Counted from the first letter of the stretch, positions 9,223 to 20,088 are shown. The stretch is DNA of 64,000 nucleotides from Rhodococcus erythropolis NBRC 15567 (GCF_001552595.1 NZ_BCRM01000003.1:186001-250000); one strand, 5' to 3'. Notes: a model not told the origin generated them from the sequence alone. Program-made: numbers and translations.

Positions 9223-9467
9223 GGCCGCACAACCGATCACCCTCGTTCGAAATCACCGACGCGGGGCCGTTTGCCATTGGCTCGGTCACGTTTCGGCGCG
9301 AGCCGGGTCTCTGAACCCCGGTTGAATGGTGGCCGATCGCACTTTCGACATCTGTACGAGCGAAGTGCCGAAAGATGCGACAAGTGAACCTATCCCGACC
9401 CAGCAGACACACGACATCATCGACAAGTCCGATGATTCACATGAGTTTCGAAAGTCAGGATTGAATT

Positions 9468-9836
9468 GTGACCATTACCTTCCGTGCCGCAGAGTTGAAC
9501 AGCGCAAGTGGGATCTTCCAGCAAGCACTGCTCGGCCAACCCAGTGCAGAGCCACTCGGCGGAGACATCATCACTCGTGCAGATGTCGAGTTCACCAGTG
9601 ACGACGGCCGCATTCAATCCGGAGTCTGGGAGAGCGAACCGGGAAAGTCGCGGTGGGAGTTCCTCACCCGCGGCGAGATCATCACTATCGTCTCCGGCGC
9701 CATGACCGTCGAGGAGGACGCCGGCGATCCCGTACATCTCGTTGCCGGTACGAGTGCAATCTTCCCAATCGGATGGAAGGGTACGTGGACGGTCACCGAG
9801 ACCGTACGCAAGGTGTTCGTCGTATACAACGTATGA
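9468..9836 (+). CDS. cupin_3 (DUF861) domain protein
   Basis: The 122-residue single-domain cupin contains RIQSGVWESEPGKSRWEFLT (residues 46-65), the W-E-x-x-P-G-K-x-x-W pattern of the EutQ/ureidoglycine-aminohydrolase-like cupin_3 group, followed by GEIITIVSGAMTVEED and GTSAIFPIGWKGTWTV. Small proteins of this group often sit beside amine and amino-acid oxidases. Here the nearest partner is the TetR gene 245 bp upstream and recD lies convergent downstream, so it is probably a single-gene unit starting at GTG 9468. No catalytic role is established. Confidence 0.75.
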   Translation: MTITFRAAELNSASGIFQQALLGQPSAEPLGGDIITRADVEFTSDDGRIQSGVWESEPGKSRWEFLTRGEIITIVSGAMTVEEDAGDPVHLVAGTSAIFPIGWKGTWTVTETVRKVFVVYNV

Positions 9837-9862
9837 CCAAGAGAATCCGCAACATCCGACTT

Positions 9863-11731
9863 TCACGGCCCGTCGTACGGACGGATCTCCCGACGCAGCC
9901 CACTTGCCCTGAGCACCTGTCGCTGAACTCCCGCCCTCACGGAATCCTCGGTGCCGATTACCCTCACATGGTTTCTGGCGCGAGTGATCGCCGTGTACAA
10001 CAACTCCCGGGTGAGCAGTGACGAAGCCTCGGCCGGCAGCATCACCGATACCGTGTCGTACTGGCTGCCCTGGCTCCGGTGAATCGTCATCGCGTAAACG
10101 GTCTGCACCGACGAGAGTTGGCTCGGGTGAATCAGAAACGCATCACTCCCCCGCTGGAATGCAGCAATAGGAACGCCATCCTCACGCTGCACGATCACCC
10201 CGGCATCCCCGTTGTAGATCTTGGCCTCGTAGTCGTTGGCCGTCACCAACAGGGGTTGGCCCGGATACCACCTCGTCGGGTCCAGGAATTGCCCTGATGC
10301 CGTGCCGACCCACTCCATCGCCTGCTGCGCCCACCGCCCGACACCGTACGGTCCGTCACGGTGCGCGCACAAAAGACGGTGCGATTCCAGTCCTTTCAGG
10401 GCGCCGATCGCATCACCCTCCTCGGCCGACCTCGTCACCACCTCTGAACTCACAACGATATCGGCGCGCAATGCGTCAACATCCTCGGGAGAGTGGAAGG
10501 AGACGGCGGGATCGCCACTACGCAGGATACGCAGAACCTCAGCGGAATCTCCCGCTCGCACTGCCCTGGCCAACGACGCGATGGTTCCGTCGAAGCGGCG
10601 CCCGCGTGAGAGTTGAATAATCCCGCCCCGCAGACGATCCTGCTCGTCCACACTCAGGGACTCTTCGGAACCGGTGGCCGTGAGGTCGTCACCCACCAAC
10701 TGTGTCAGCGCCGGATTTCCACTGACTTCTACCGGGCGGGCGACAAGATCAGCAAGAACAGCGCCGGCGTCGACTGAGGTCAACTGATCGGGATCGCCGA
10801 CGAGCAGTAGCCGGGCATCGGGGCGAACCGCTTCGAGCAGGCGCGCCATCAAGGTGAGGGAGACCATCGACGTCTCGTCGACGACGACCACGTCGTATGG
10901 AAGTCTGTTGGTCGCATTGTATTTGAAACGGCTCGAACTCCCCCGCTGCCAACCGAGCAGCCGGTGCAGGGTCATGGCCGCGAGTTCTTCGGGAAGGCCA
11001 AGGCTCGCGGTCTGCTCACGTACGGACTCTTGCAGACGTGCTGCGGCTTTGCCCGTCGGTGCGGCCAGCCCGATGCGAGCATTCAAACCCAGCTCCTCCG
11101 ACAGGAGAGCGAGAATACGTGCGACCGTATGGGTTTTGCCGGTTCCGGGCCCACCGGCGATGACCGTCGTCCACTGTGTCGCGGCAAGAGCAGCGGCTAT
11201 CCGTTGACGATCAGGGCTGGTGGTCGGCCCGTTCTCGTCGACGAACAGCGAATCCAGGCGCGTTCGGACCGCTTTCAGGTCGGCGGGCGGCCACGTGGAC
11301 GCACGCTCGTCGAGCACTCGCCGAATCGTCTGCTCCTGCAGAAAGTACCGATCGAGGTAGAGAAGCTCACCGTCGTCCGTGTCGACCAACCGGAGGGGCC
11401 TGAGCGGTCCGGCGTTGCCGCCGATCGCCAGAGGGCTCAGGCGAAGGGCGGCAACGATCTCCGACGGTTCGGGCCACGGCAACGACGTAAGTTCGTCTTC
11501 CGTCGCATTGTCGACGCTCACATCGCGCATCCGTCGTAGATCGAGGCACACCGAACCTGATCGCACGGCCCGAACTGCCAACGCCGCGGCCAGCATCACT
11601 TCTTCGGAAGTTTCACCGCCCAGGCTGCACACTCTCGTCGCGACATGAACGTCGGCGGCAACCAGAACCCCGGCTTCGTTGAAGATTCGCACGATCCCTT
11701 TGGCGCGCTGCGCCAATTGCGCCTCGGTCAT
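9863..11731 (-). CDS. recD: exodeoxyribonuclease V alpha subunit RecD
   Basis: This 622-residue superfamily-1B 5'-3' helicase is the third gene of the recC-recB-recD operon. Walker A is GGPGTGKTHTVARIL (near residue 192), Walker B is VVVDETSMVS, and the C-terminal motifs MTIHRSQGSQYDTV and LLYTAITRARNHVRVIG are the V/VI helicase motifs. Its length is close to the usual 600-620 residues. RecBCD processes double-strand ends and loads RecA in species that use this complex. Its ATG overlaps the recB stop by 4 bp, so the subunits are translationally coupled. Confidence 0.95.
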   Translation of the reverse strand: MTEAQLAQRAKGIVRIFNEAGVLVAADVHVATRVCSLGGETSEEVMLAAALAVRAVRSGSVCLDLRRMRDVSVDNATEDELTSLPWPEPSEIVAALRLSPLAIGGNAGPLRPLRLVDTDDGELLYLDRYFLQEQTIRRVLDERASTWPPADLKAVRTRLDSLFVDENGPTTSPDRQRIAAALAATQWTTVIAGGPGTGKTHTVARILALLSEELGLNARIGLAAPTGKAAARLQESVREQTASLGLPEELAAMTLHRLLGWQRGSSSRFKYNATNRLPYDVVVVDETSMVSLTLMARLLEAVRPDARLLLVGDPDQLTSVDAGAVLADLVARPVEVSGNPALTQLVGDDLTATGSEESLSVDEQDRLRGGIIQLSRGRRFDGTIASLARAVRAGDSAEVLRILRSGDPAVSFHSPEDVDALRADIVVSSEVVTRSAEEGDAIGALKGLESHRLLCAHRDGPYGVGRWAQQAMEWVGTASGQFLDPTRWYPGQPLLVTANDYEAKIYNGDAGVIVQREDGVPIAAFQRGSDAFLIHPSQLSSVQTVYAMTIHRSQGSQYDTVSVMLPAEASSLLTRELLYTAITRARNHVRVIGTEDSVRAGVQRQVLRASGLRREIRPYDGP

Positions 11732-14700
11732 CGAATCTTCTCCCCTACTGTGTGGGACGCATCAAGACCGGCCAGCAGATCCGATAGTTCAACCGTCAGC
11801 TGAGCAGGCGGTTTCCATTCGAATACACCACATTCCGGCGGACTGTCCGGGCCGAGCATCCCCCGCACGAATTGATACTGCGCGCCTCCGATATGGTGAT
11901 GCGGATCGTAGTCGGGCAGTCGCCACCGCAGATATCGATGCAGCGCAACCGAATACAGCAGTGCCTGCAAGGGATAGTGCGAGCGCATCATCTCCGTCGC
12001 CATGAGTTCGCGCGTGTAGTTGGCAGCCGTCAGATCGCCGCGGCCCAGCCGATTTGTCTTGTAGTCGACGATCACGAACGACGGGCCCGGGATCCGCAAG
12101 ACGGCGTCGATACTGCCCGTCAGGAACCCGCGCATCGGTGACGTCTCGACACGGTCAAGATGGTCGGCGTACGACGCCAGAATGTCGTCCGGGGGAAGGT
12201 GGCGCCTCAACAGTTCCGACACTCCGCGAAGTGTGACACTCATCGACACCGGATCGTCGCCACCGGCCAGTGGGAGTTCGAAATCGAGTTCGGGAAGACG
12301 ATCTTTCGGCGCGATCGTGGCCAAGGTTCCGAATCCCAGTGGAGTCTGCATCACCAGCAACAATGCATCCGCGAGTGCTTCGGAGTCGACCTCGGCCGCC
12401 CGAACCGAGACCGCCTCGGCGCAGCGTATACGGAGTTCCGCTCTCAGGTCTGAAGCAGCCGTATCCACCACCTCGAGCACTTCATGCACCAGCGTGCCGA
12501 ATGCGGCGCCCGCCGGAAGACCGTTCATCGGTGAAGGCAACGCCTCCAGCGGCGAGGGGGTGACGGTCCCGACGTCTACGGAATCCTCCGGCTCGTCGTC
12601 CTTTTCGGGATCCTCTACCTCACTGTCGGTGCTCGTGACCGCGTGGTGAGCTCCGGCGGTCAGTGCCGAGTACGACGTACGACGCCAGAGAGTGTCCAGG
12701 TCTCGATCGAAACGCGCCGCGGCCAGTTCGGTCACGTTCGCGGCTGCACCGGACCACTGGACGGGCGAGGGTGGATGTGGACCAACAGGTTCCACCGAGA
12801 TCACATCGGAAGCTGCTGCCGGCCACGTCGCGAGTCGTGCTGCGGTTGTACCGTCGTCGAGCACCTTCACTACCCGAGCAGGTTCGGCGATGCCGGGTGT
12901 ACGTCCGAGCATCAAGCGGTGCAGTGGCGAGCGGGAGGTCCCGTAGCTTGGCGCCCACCAGAGCACTAGTTGGCACTGCGCCCGGGTCAGCGCCACGTAC
13001 AGCAGCCGCAGTTCTTCGCCCGCTTCTTCAGCCTCCGCAACAGTCTTTCTGGCGTTGTGCCCCGGGCCTTCCTGCCCGCCGACGTCGAGGATGCGGCGCC
13101 CATCCGGATCGTGCAACAACTGCGTCGGAGAGTTGAAGCCGCCTACGCTCTCCCAACTGAACGGGACGTAGACGATCGGGAATTCGAGCCCTTTGGTGGC
13201 GTGCACGGTTGCGATTTGTACAGCGGCAGCATCGCTGTCGAGGCGACGGCTTCTGTCGGTTGCGCTCCCGGACGTCGGGTCCTTGATCCGATCGGAGAGC
13301 CAGCGAACCAATGCGCTCAACCCGAACGCTTCCTCGGTGGCGACGCGGCCGAGAAGTTGTGCGACGTGCCGCAGATCGGTGAAATCTCGTTCGCCGGACG
13401 GGGCCGCGAGTACACGCTTCTCCAGATTCGTTTCGGCGGAGATCCTTTCGAACACGGCTGCGAACCCGACGCGTGCGAACAACCCGGAGTATGAGCGCAG
13501 TTGACCCGCGAGTTCCGCGACGACGTTGTCGCCGTCGAGGTCCAATTCTTCGGCGGTGCGCCCGAAAATCGGAGAGAGGGCGGTCAACCGGACGCGATCA
13601 GACCGGTGCGGCTGCTCGATCGCCTGCAGCAGCCATAGCCACTGTGTTGCGCTGGGTGTCGCGAAAACACTGGAACCGCCGGTCAACACGGACGGTACAC
13701 CTACGGCATCGAGGGCATCGCGAATCATCGCCACCTGCTTGTGGGTGCGCACCAATACCGCGACGTCTCCCGGCTCGACCGGGCGCGGATCACCGTCGAC
13801 TGCCAAGCGGGCATCGCTGCCCAGCAGTCCGACCACGTCTGCTGCGACGTCGTCGGCGACGCGACTGCGAAGTCTGCCTACGGCCGGAAATCCCGAACGA
13901 TTGAGCGGTCCGGCTCCGGTACGCGCCAGATGGCGTACACGCATCGGCACCGGGCCGGACAACCGAGACTTCTTGTGCGAAGCCTCTACTGGATGCGCGA
14001 CGATGCCCTCGTTACCCAGTGCGGCGCCGCCGTAGAGGTGTTCGAGTGCCGCCAACAACCCTGGATCGCTGCGCCAATTGGTGGTCAACTCCTGGTGCGC
14101 ATCCGCCTGATTGACCGCATCGAGATAACTCAGGACTTCTGCCCCGCGGAACGCATAGATGGCTTGTTTGGGATCACCGACCAGGACCAGGGTGGTGTGA
14201 CCGTGGAAGGCCAACCGCAGAATGTCCCACTGCAACGGATCGGTGTCCTGGAACTCGTCGATCAGCACGACCTTGAACTTCTCGCGCACCCGACGGCACG
14301 CGACGGGGCCGTATTCCGGATCCGTCAACACGCCGTGCAGCAGCGTCAGGAGATCGTTGAAGTCGCGAATTCCTTTGGTCCGCTTACGTCGTTCAACCTC
14401 GAGACGAGCAGCCGCCGCGAACAGGACTCGCTGACCGGGAGCGGTCTCCTCCTCGCCGTCGGGTTCGAGAATTGCCTGGCCATCGCCGACTGCGCTTCGG
14501 GCAATGGCCAGCGCGTCCTTCGTGGAAAACGGTGGAGACGAGTCCGTCCGGCTGTAGCGGCTGAGGTACAAATCCGAGACGACCTCACTGATCAGGTCGT
14601 CGACCGACTCCACAAAAGTTGTGTCGGGTTCGCGTTCCCCGGCGATGCCGAGTCCGTCGAGCATCCTCTGACAGAAACTGTGGGTGGTCGTGATGGTGCC

Positions 14701-15045
14701 GGCGTCGAACTCCGCGAGAGCGCGCAGGAGTCGACGACGCCGCACGCCGATCTCCTCGTCGTCAGCTGTGGCGAGGTACGACACCAGATCATCATCCGAC
14801 CGCCTCGCCGCCTCCGGGTCGACCAGAGCGGCGGACACTCCGGCGAACCTCTCCCTGGCACGCTCACGAAGTTCCTGAGTGGCGGCCCGGCTGAATGTCA
14901 CCAGCAGAACTTGCGAAATGTCAGCGAGACCTTCGGCAACACAACGGGTCGCGAGTCCGACGATCGCGTAGGTCTTGCCAGTTCCGGCGCTCGCTTCCAA
15001 CACCGTGGTGCCGGTCGGTAGCGGCCCCAAAAGGTCGAAGTCCAC
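11728..15045 (-). CDS. recB: exodeoxyribonuclease V beta subunit RecB
   Basis: This 1105-residue UvrD-like 3'-5' helicase carries a C-terminal nuclease. Walker A is LEASAGTGKTYAIVG at residues 16-30, Walker B is VVLIDEFQDTDPLQWDILR near residue 260, and helicase motif VI is LRLLYVALTRAQCQLVLWW near residue 690. The nuclease domain shows GSIDAVLRIPG and FVIVDYKTNRLG (D and D-Y-K metal ligands), then HIGGAQYQFVRGM. All catalytic residues appear intact, so the subunit should be active. It lies three bases downstream of recC and overlaps recD by four. Confidence 0.95.
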   Translation of the reverse strand: MDFDLLGPLPTGTTVLEASAGTGKTYAIVGLATRCVAEGLADISQVLLVTFSRAATQELRERARERFAGVSAALVDPEAARRSDDDLVSYLATADDEEIGVRRRRLLRALAEFDAGTITTTHSFCQRMLDGLGIAGEREPDTTFVESVDDLISEVVSDLYLSRYSRTDSSPPFSTKDALAIARSAVGDGQAILEPDGEEETAPGQRVLFAAAARLEVERRKRTKGIRDFNDLLTLLHGVLTDPEYGPVACRRVREKFKVVLIDEFQDTDPLQWDILRLAFHGHTTLVLVGDPKQAIYAFRGAEVLSYLDAVNQADAHQELTTNWRSDPGLLAALEHLYGGAALGNEGIVAHPVEASHKKSRLSGPVPMRVRHLARTGAGPLNRSGFPAVGRLRSRVADDVAADVVGLLGSDARLAVDGDPRPVEPGDVAVLVRTHKQVAMIRDALDAVGVPSVLTGGSSVFATPSATQWLWLLQAIEQPHRSDRVRLTALSPIFGRTAEELDLDGDNVVAELAGQLRSYSGLFARVGFAAVFERISAETNLEKRVLAAPSGERDFTDLRHVAQLLGRVATEEAFGLSALVRWLSDRIKDPTSGSATDRSRRLDSDAAAVQIATVHATKGLEFPIVYVPFSWESVGGFNSPTQLLHDPDGRRILDVGGQEGPGHNARKTVAEAEEAGEELRLLYVALTRAQCQLVLWWAPSYGTSRSPLHRLMLGRTPGIAEPARVVKVLDDGTTAARLATWPAAASDVISVEPVGPHPPSPVQWSGAAANVTELAAARFDRDLDTLWRRTSYSALTAGAHHAVTSTDSEVEDPEKDDEPEDSVDVGTVTPSPLEALPSPMNGLPAGAAFGTLVHEVLEVVDTAASDLRAELRIRCAEAVSVRAAEVDSEALADALLLVMQTPLGFGTLATIAPKDRLPELDFELPLAGGDDPVSMSVTLRGVSELLRRHLPPDDILASYADHLDRVETSPMRGFLTGSIDAVLRIPGPSFVIVDYKTNRLGRGDLTAANYTRELMATEMMRSHYPLQALLYSVALHRYLRWRLPDYDPHHHIGGAQYQFVRGMLGPDSPPECGVFEWKPPAQLTVELSDLLAGLDASHTVGEKIR

Positions 15046-15048
15046 GGG

Positions 15049-18000
15049 TTACTCCGCTCTTTCGTTGGTCAGCAACGGATCCCACAGTCGTCGGGCGAGA
15101 ACTCCGAATCGAGTCGGTTCCTCGGCCCAGACGAATTCGTCGTCCGACGGCGGATCCGCAGCCAACTCCGCCAGTGTTCGAGCTTCTCCGAAAACGTAAG
15201 CGTTGCTCGGATCGATCATCTCGCCGTACTGCCCGGTCCACTGGGTGTCCGCACCGTTTGTCGCATCGTCGACCGACTCGCCACCAAAGCGTCGGCGCGC
15301 ATATTCGGCTGAAGTAGCGGCCCACATCGGCAACGGACGCTGCAGCCCCCGCTCGCGTAGGTCCACCAGTTGCTGCAGGATCTCGACCGCATTGCCTGGC
15401 GCATCGAGCACCGACCGTGCCGCTGCTATCTTTCCCCGACCCCGTCCGATGGAGACTGCATCGAGCGCACCGGGTCGTCCGTGCGCTTTCAAGGCGAGCA
15501 GGTTTATCCAGGCCGTCATTCGATGTTTAGGCGCCAGTGAGGAATACGACGCTCGCACCACTGAATTGCCGTGCACACCGGTTACCGTTCCGGTGAGACG
15601 ACGCCCGTCACCGAGGTCGATGTCGACGTCGACAGCCTCGGAGTCGCCCTCGAGGTGTGGCAATGCAAGACCGGCAAGTTGGTCTACCACCCACTCGACG
15701 TTGCCCAGAACCGAGGCGCCCAGGTTGTAGGGCGGCAAAGTACCGCGGCGCCACTCGGCTGCACGGAAATCCGCCGAGCTGCGTCCAGCCAAGCGCGAGA
15801 GAAGCATTCGGTCACCCAGAGCCCAGGTGGACAGTGGATCGAGCTCGGTTGCCAGCGAATCCGCGATGTCGTCGTCGAGTTCCGGTACCCGGACGCCGAG
15901 GCGTTGGCGCAGAAAACCACGGGCGGGGTGTACGAGGAAGTTCACCAGGTCGGCAAGGTTCACTTCCTTCGGATGCACCTCGAGTAGCTTGGCCGACAAG
16001 ACTGTCGGCAATTCGATCGGTGTTCCGGCAGCAGCCCTGGCACCGGCCAGCGCTGCCGTGTCGAAGCTGAACGGCTGATCCGGCGAGAAGTTTCGATTGT
16101 CGAACGACTGCAACGGGTGTCGAGTCAGCACCCCGTTGATCGCTTCCGGGCCCACCGTCGCACTGAGTACGTCGAGGAGGCCACTGAGGGGGATCGCCGG
16201 CGGTCTGACGACACCGGTGACCGGATCGGCACCGGTATACAACAGAATCAGATGCTCACCCGCAGACATCACGGCATCGAGAAGCAGTTGCCGGTCTTCA
16301 CTGCGCAGATCACGCTCCCCCACAACTGGATCACGGGACAAGATGTCGTCGCCGTCGACTCCACCGGTTCGAGGGAACACCTCGTCGTCGAGCCCGATCA
16401 GAACGACCACGCGATGCGGCACCGAACGCATCGGAACCATCGTGCACACCGTCAGTTCGCCGGTTCGGAAGTTGGCACGCGTAGGTCTGCCAGCGAGGCT
16501 GCGCGAGAGCATCGCGCGAACATCGGCCAGACGTAACACCGTCTCTCCGCCGAATTCGACAGCAGCTACAAGTTCGCGGTGGGCCCCCGCGCTCTGCCAG
16601 GAATCGGCGGGCGCAGTGTCGGTCAGTAGATCCAGGGCCCGCATCAGCACACGAAGCCATTCGGCCGGCGAATGTGGGCCGGCAAGATCGCGAAGCGAGA
16701 CTGCCAGGCGATCGACGAACTCTGCGAAACGTCCACTCAGATCGATGTCTGTGCCGTCCACGTCATCGAGTGGCAGCGCGAGATCCAACCAGGCATTTTC
16801 CGATTCGTCCGCGCTGACCCCCAACAAGATTCGGTCCATGGCGGTGTTGAAGGTGTTCTGCGGAAATGCATCGAGACCGAACGTGGCACGCTGCCGACTA
16901 CCGATTCCCCAGCGAGCACCCGCTTCCGTCGTCCATTCCCGCAGTCTTTCCAATTCGTCGTCGCCCCACGAAAAACGTGTGCGGACAGGCTCGGTCGCAA
17001 CAAGGTCGAGAACCTCACTGGCTGTGGCCCGGCCGTCGGCCAATTCGAGGAGAGAGCCGAGAACGGCCAGGACAGGATTGGTCTGACGTAATCCGCGGTC
17101 TGCCAGCTTTACTCGAAGAAGATGCCCCGGGTGTCCATGGACACCTTGCCCGAATGCAGCACGAACCAAGGGTGCGTACGTTTCGACGTCCGGGCACATC
17201 ACGAGTACGTCGCGTGGCTGCAATGTCGGGTCGTCCTCGAACAATCGGAGCAGACATTCGCGGAGCACCTCGACCTGCCGTGCCGGCCCGTGGCAAGCGT
17301 GGACCTGAACTGTCCCGTCCGGTTCCGCTGCAACGCTGGGAGCACGATCTGCGATGACATCGGCCTTGACCGTCGCCAGGAGGGATTTCGGGCCGGCTGG
17401 TTCGGGAAGATGCACCGACTCGAACTCGGCGGCACCGAGGCTGATCTGAAGTTCACGAACGTCGCGAGCAAGACTCGACAGCAACGGATTGGCAGATATC
17501 AGCGCTGACCCGTCTTCCGAACGTCGGATCGTGCTCTCACTTCGAGGCTGCATGCGCGAGCTCATCTTGGTCCACAGCGCGGGGCTGGGATGCGGGAGCC
17601 AGATGTGCACGTCCCGATTCGCACTGAGTGCGCTCAAGATCATTCGCTGATCGACCGGCAGCCGGGTCGGCCCGAAGACCGACAGACGTTCCGGTAGGTC
17701 GACCAAGGCCGGGTCCTCGACCAGCGCGCGGCTCACTTGCCCCAGTCGCTCTGCGGGCCCCGGAACGTCGATCTTGTCCGCGACGATGCACCACAGACGT
17801 GCCTGCCATTCGAAATCCTCCGACAGCGCCAATCCGTGTCCGTCGGTCAACCGCCCGGCGGCCCAGTCGATCAGCATCTGTGGGCGTTGCGCGGCATAAC
17901 TGCGGAAGAGTTCGGTGACATGTGTGGCGGAGGCAAACCGTCGACCTTCACGATGGCCTTCGAGATGCTTCGCCAGGACTCCGCACCAGGGCTCGCCGAG

Positions 18001-18330
18001 GGACTCGTCGATCACGTCGAGAACCGTCCACACCAATCGCGTCGGCGACCATGGGTCGTCGTCAGCCGTGATTCCACTGACCGCAGCCACGGATTCCGCG
18101 ACCAGGCGCGCGGGTGAAGGAAACGCGATGTTCGCAGAAATTCCGTCCACTGCTGACGGTCCGGACGTACCTAGCTGGGAGGACAGCCGCTGATTGAGCC
18201 AACGCTCGACGCCCTTGGCCGGCACCGCAACAGTTTCCTGGGCGAATGGATCCGACAGCGGTGTACGGAGGAGCGTGGCCAACGCCGAGACCAAGGTGTC
18301 CGAACGCTCGGCCCGGTACAACTTCAGCAA
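15049..18330 (-). CDS. recC: exodeoxyribonuclease V gamma subunit RecC
   Basis: The 1093-residue protein begins with LKLYRAERSDTLVSALATLL and AVPAKGVERWLNQRLS, the characteristic RecC start, and holds the degenerate helicase-like fold that recognises Chi and splits the duplex in the RecBCD complex. The RVVVLIGLDDEVFPR segment (near residue 645) corresponds to the conserved 'iGlnd..fPR' of RecC. It is the first gene of the operon, so its upstream 97-bp gap to the divergent ABC ATPase gene contains the recCBD promoter. Length is normal for the family. Confidence 0.94.
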   Translation of the reverse strand: MLKLYRAERSDTLVSALATLLRTPLSDPFAQETVAVPAKGVERWLNQRLSSQLGTSGPSAVDGISANIAFPSPARLVAESVAAVSGITADDDPWSPTRLVWTVLDVIDESLGEPWCGVLAKHLEGHREGRRFASATHVTELFRSYAAQRPQMLIDWAAGRLTDGHGLALSEDFEWQARLWCIVADKIDVPGPAERLGQVSRALVEDPALVDLPERLSVFGPTRLPVDQRMILSALSANRDVHIWLPHPSPALWTKMSSRMQPRSESTIRRSEDGSALISANPLLSSLARDVRELQISLGAAEFESVHLPEPAGPKSLLATVKADVIADRAPSVAAEPDGTVQVHACHGPARQVEVLRECLLRLFEDDPTLQPRDVLVMCPDVETYAPLVRAAFGQGVHGHPGHLLRVKLADRGLRQTNPVLAVLGSLLELADGRATASEVLDLVATEPVRTRFSWGDDELERLREWTTEAGARWGIGSRQRATFGLDAFPQNTFNTAMDRILLGVSADESENAWLDLALPLDDVDGTDIDLSGRFAEFVDRLAVSLRDLAGPHSPAEWLRVLMRALDLLTDTAPADSWQSAGAHRELVAAVEFGGETVLRLADVRAMLSRSLAGRPTRANFRTGELTVCTMVPMRSVPHRVVVLIGLDDEVFPRTGGVDGDDILSRDPVVGERDLRSEDRQLLLDAVMSAGEHLILLYTGADPVTGVVRPPAIPLSGLLDVLSATVGPEAINGVLTRHPLQSFDNRNFSPDQPFSFDTAALAGARAAAGTPIELPTVLSAKLLEVHPKEVNLADLVNFLVHPARGFLRQRLGVRVPELDDDIADSLATELDPLSTWALGDRMLLSRLAGRSSADFRAAEWRRGTLPPYNLGASVLGNVEWVVDQLAGLALPHLEGDSEAVDVDIDLGDGRRLTGTVTGVHGNSVVRASYSSLAPKHRMTAWINLLALKAHGRPGALDAVSIGRGRGKIAAARSVLDAPGNAVEILQQLVDLRERGLQRPLPMWAATSAEYARRRFGGESVDDATNGADTQWTGQYGEMIDPSNAYVFGEARTLAELAADPPSDDEFVWAEEPTRFGVLARRLWDPLLTNERAE

Positions 18331-18427
18331 TCTTCGCTCCCCTCACTCCGTCCAGACGTCCATCTCACCACGGCGCTGTGACAGGAGACGCCGAACCAGC
18401 CTCACGCAGCGGTGACGCGCAGGCAAC

Positions 18428-19261
18428 ATGACCGCAACCGGACGTTCGTACTGTGCGGGAATGACCAGTCCCGTCACCACACCTCGCCCCGCTGGAACCG
18501 GTCTCGACATCTCCGGCCTCGGCAAGACCTTCGAGATGGGTCGTCGGTCGGTGACCGCGCTGACCGACGTGTCCCTTCAAACCAGCGAAGGATCCTTTCT
18601 GTCTCTGCTCGGGCCGTCCGGATGCGGGAAGTCCACCGTTCTCCGCATCCTTGCGGGCCTCGACACTCCGACGTCGGGAACAGCACTTGTCAACGGACAG
18701 TCGCCCGCCGAGTTACGCAAGCGCCGCGAACTCGGAATCGCCTTCCAGGATTCGGCTTTGCTGCCGTGGCGGACGGTGACCTCCAACATCAAACTGCCGC
18801 TTCAGGTTGCCGGCATCGATCCCGACCCCGACCAGATCGCCGACCTGATCGCTCTCGTCGGCCTCGAAGGATTCGAGAAGGCCAAGCCCGCTCAATTGTC
18901 CGGCGGTATGCGTCAGCGTGTGTCGATCGCACGATCGCTCGTGGTCAAGCCGAGTGTCCTCCTACTCGACGAACCCTTCGGCGCGCTGGACGACATGACC
19001 CGACAACGACTTAATATCGAATTGCTCAGGATCTGGACCGAGAAACCGGCGACCACGTTGATGGTGACTCACGGAATCGCCGAAGCCGTGTTCCTCTCCG
19101 ACGTCGTTGCCGTCATGACGCCGAGGCCCGGACGCGTCCTCGAAGTCGTGCCGATCGACCTGCCGCGCCCGCGTACTCCCGAGATGATGCGTACACCCGA
19201 GTTCCACGAGATCCACGACTACCTCTCCGGACTGCTCTTCGGAAAAGCAGGCGTCGCATGA
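18428..19261 (+). CDS. ABC transporter ATP-binding protein (SsuB/TauB type)
   Basis: The 277 residues include Walker [21 protein letters not shown], the Q-loop [14 protein letters not shown], the signature [15 protein letters not shown] and Walker [15 protein letters not shown], followed by the switch histidine ([14 protein letters not shown]). The 'LLPWRTV' Q-loop and overall length place it with ATPases of nitrate/sulfonate/taurine/thiamine-precursor importers. ATG 18461 is an alternative start, since neither has a strong ribosome site. It heads a four-gene operon with two permeases (4-bp overlaps) and a binding protein. Confidence 0.92.
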   Translation: MTATGRSYCAGMTSPVTTPRPAGTGLDISGLGKTFEMGRRSVTALTDVSLQTSEGSFLSLLGPSGCGKSTVLRILAGLDTPTSGTALVNGQSPAELRKRRELGIAFQDSALLPWRTVTSNIKLPLQVAGIDPDPDQIADLIALVGLEGFEKAKPAQLSGGMRQRVSIARSLVVKPSVLLLDEPFGALDDMTRQRLNIELLRIWTEKPATTLMVTHGIAEAVFLSDVVAVMTPRPGRVLEVVPIDLPRPRTPEMMRTPEFHEIHDYLSGLLFGKAGVA

Positions 19262-20088
19262 CAATTACCGATATCGAGAACGTCGCGACCGCGGCGGCGC
19301 AGCCATCTGTACCGCGCCGGATCCGATTGAAGCGTCCAACGTGGTTCGGCGGTGCAGTCGGCATCTGCGGACTGATCGCTCTCTGGTGGATTCTGGCGGC
19401 GGCCGGTGTTGCGGGAGGTACGATTCCGACGCCGTGGGTGGTTGTTTCAACGATGTTCGACGACGGTTGGTCGCTCTACGGACCCAATTTCACCGTCACG
19501 GCTTCCGGTGCGCTGCAGGGCTTTCTCTGGGGAAATCTGCTGGCGATCACGCTTGCCGTGCTTGTCGTCCTCATTCCGCCCATCGAGGGATTGGCCACAC
19601 AATTGGCGATCCTGAGCTACTGCACACCGCTGTTGGCGCTTGGCCCAATCATCCTGGTCGTCTTCGGCGGCCGGACCCCCACAATCTTTCTCGCCGCGAT
19701 GTACTGCTTCTTCACCACGATGGTCGGCACACTCGCAGGCCTGAGATCGGCAGACAAGACGAGCCTCGATCTCGTTGCCGCCTACGGTGGTGGGCGTTGG
19801 CAGAAGTTCACCAAAGTTCAATTGGTGAGCGCACTTCCGAGCACCTTTGCCGCCCTCAAGATTGCTGCACCCTCGGCCGTACTGGGTGCAATTCTCGGTG
19901 AGTATCTCGGCGGGGTGGACAGCGGGATCGGCGTCGCACTCACGGCCGCTCAGACGTCGTACAACGTCCCGCGAACGTGGGGAATGGCCATCGCCGCCGC
20001 CTTGCTGGCCGGCCTGGGATACGCCGTCGTCGCAGCGATCGCCCGGCTCGTCACCCCGTGGACGAACGCTCCGGGAGCACAGAAATGA
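19258..20088 (+). CDS. ABC transporter permease 1 (SsuC/TauC type)
   Basis: The 276 residues have about six membrane helices and the permease coupling loop [20 protein letters not shown] (EAA-like) followed by [20 protein letters not shown]. The N-terminal 25 residues are polar and cytoplasmic. It overlaps the ATPase by 4 bp and the second permease by 4 bp. The two permeases are related but clearly different, so they probably form a heterodimer, which is less common than the homodimer seen in the SsuABC and TauABC systems. Confidence 0.9.
   Translation: MTITDIENVATAAAQPSVPRRIRLKRPTWFGGAVGICGLIALWWILAAAGVAGGTIPTPWVVVSTMFDDGWSLYGPNFTVTASGALQGFLWGNLLAITLAVLVVLIPPIEGLATQLAILSYCTPLLALGPIILVVFGGRTPTIFLAAMYCFFTTMVGTLAGLRSADKTSLDLVAAYGGGRWQKFTKVQLVSALPSTFAALKIAAPSAVLGAILGEYLGGVDSGIGVALTAAQTSYNVPRTWGMAIAAALLAGLGYAVVAAIARLVTPWTNAPGAQK

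Noticed and set aside
18331-18427. Riboswitch (TPP or FMN type) before the importer operon
   Set aside because: Only 97 bp separate the divergent genes and I see none of the conserved riboswitch cores.
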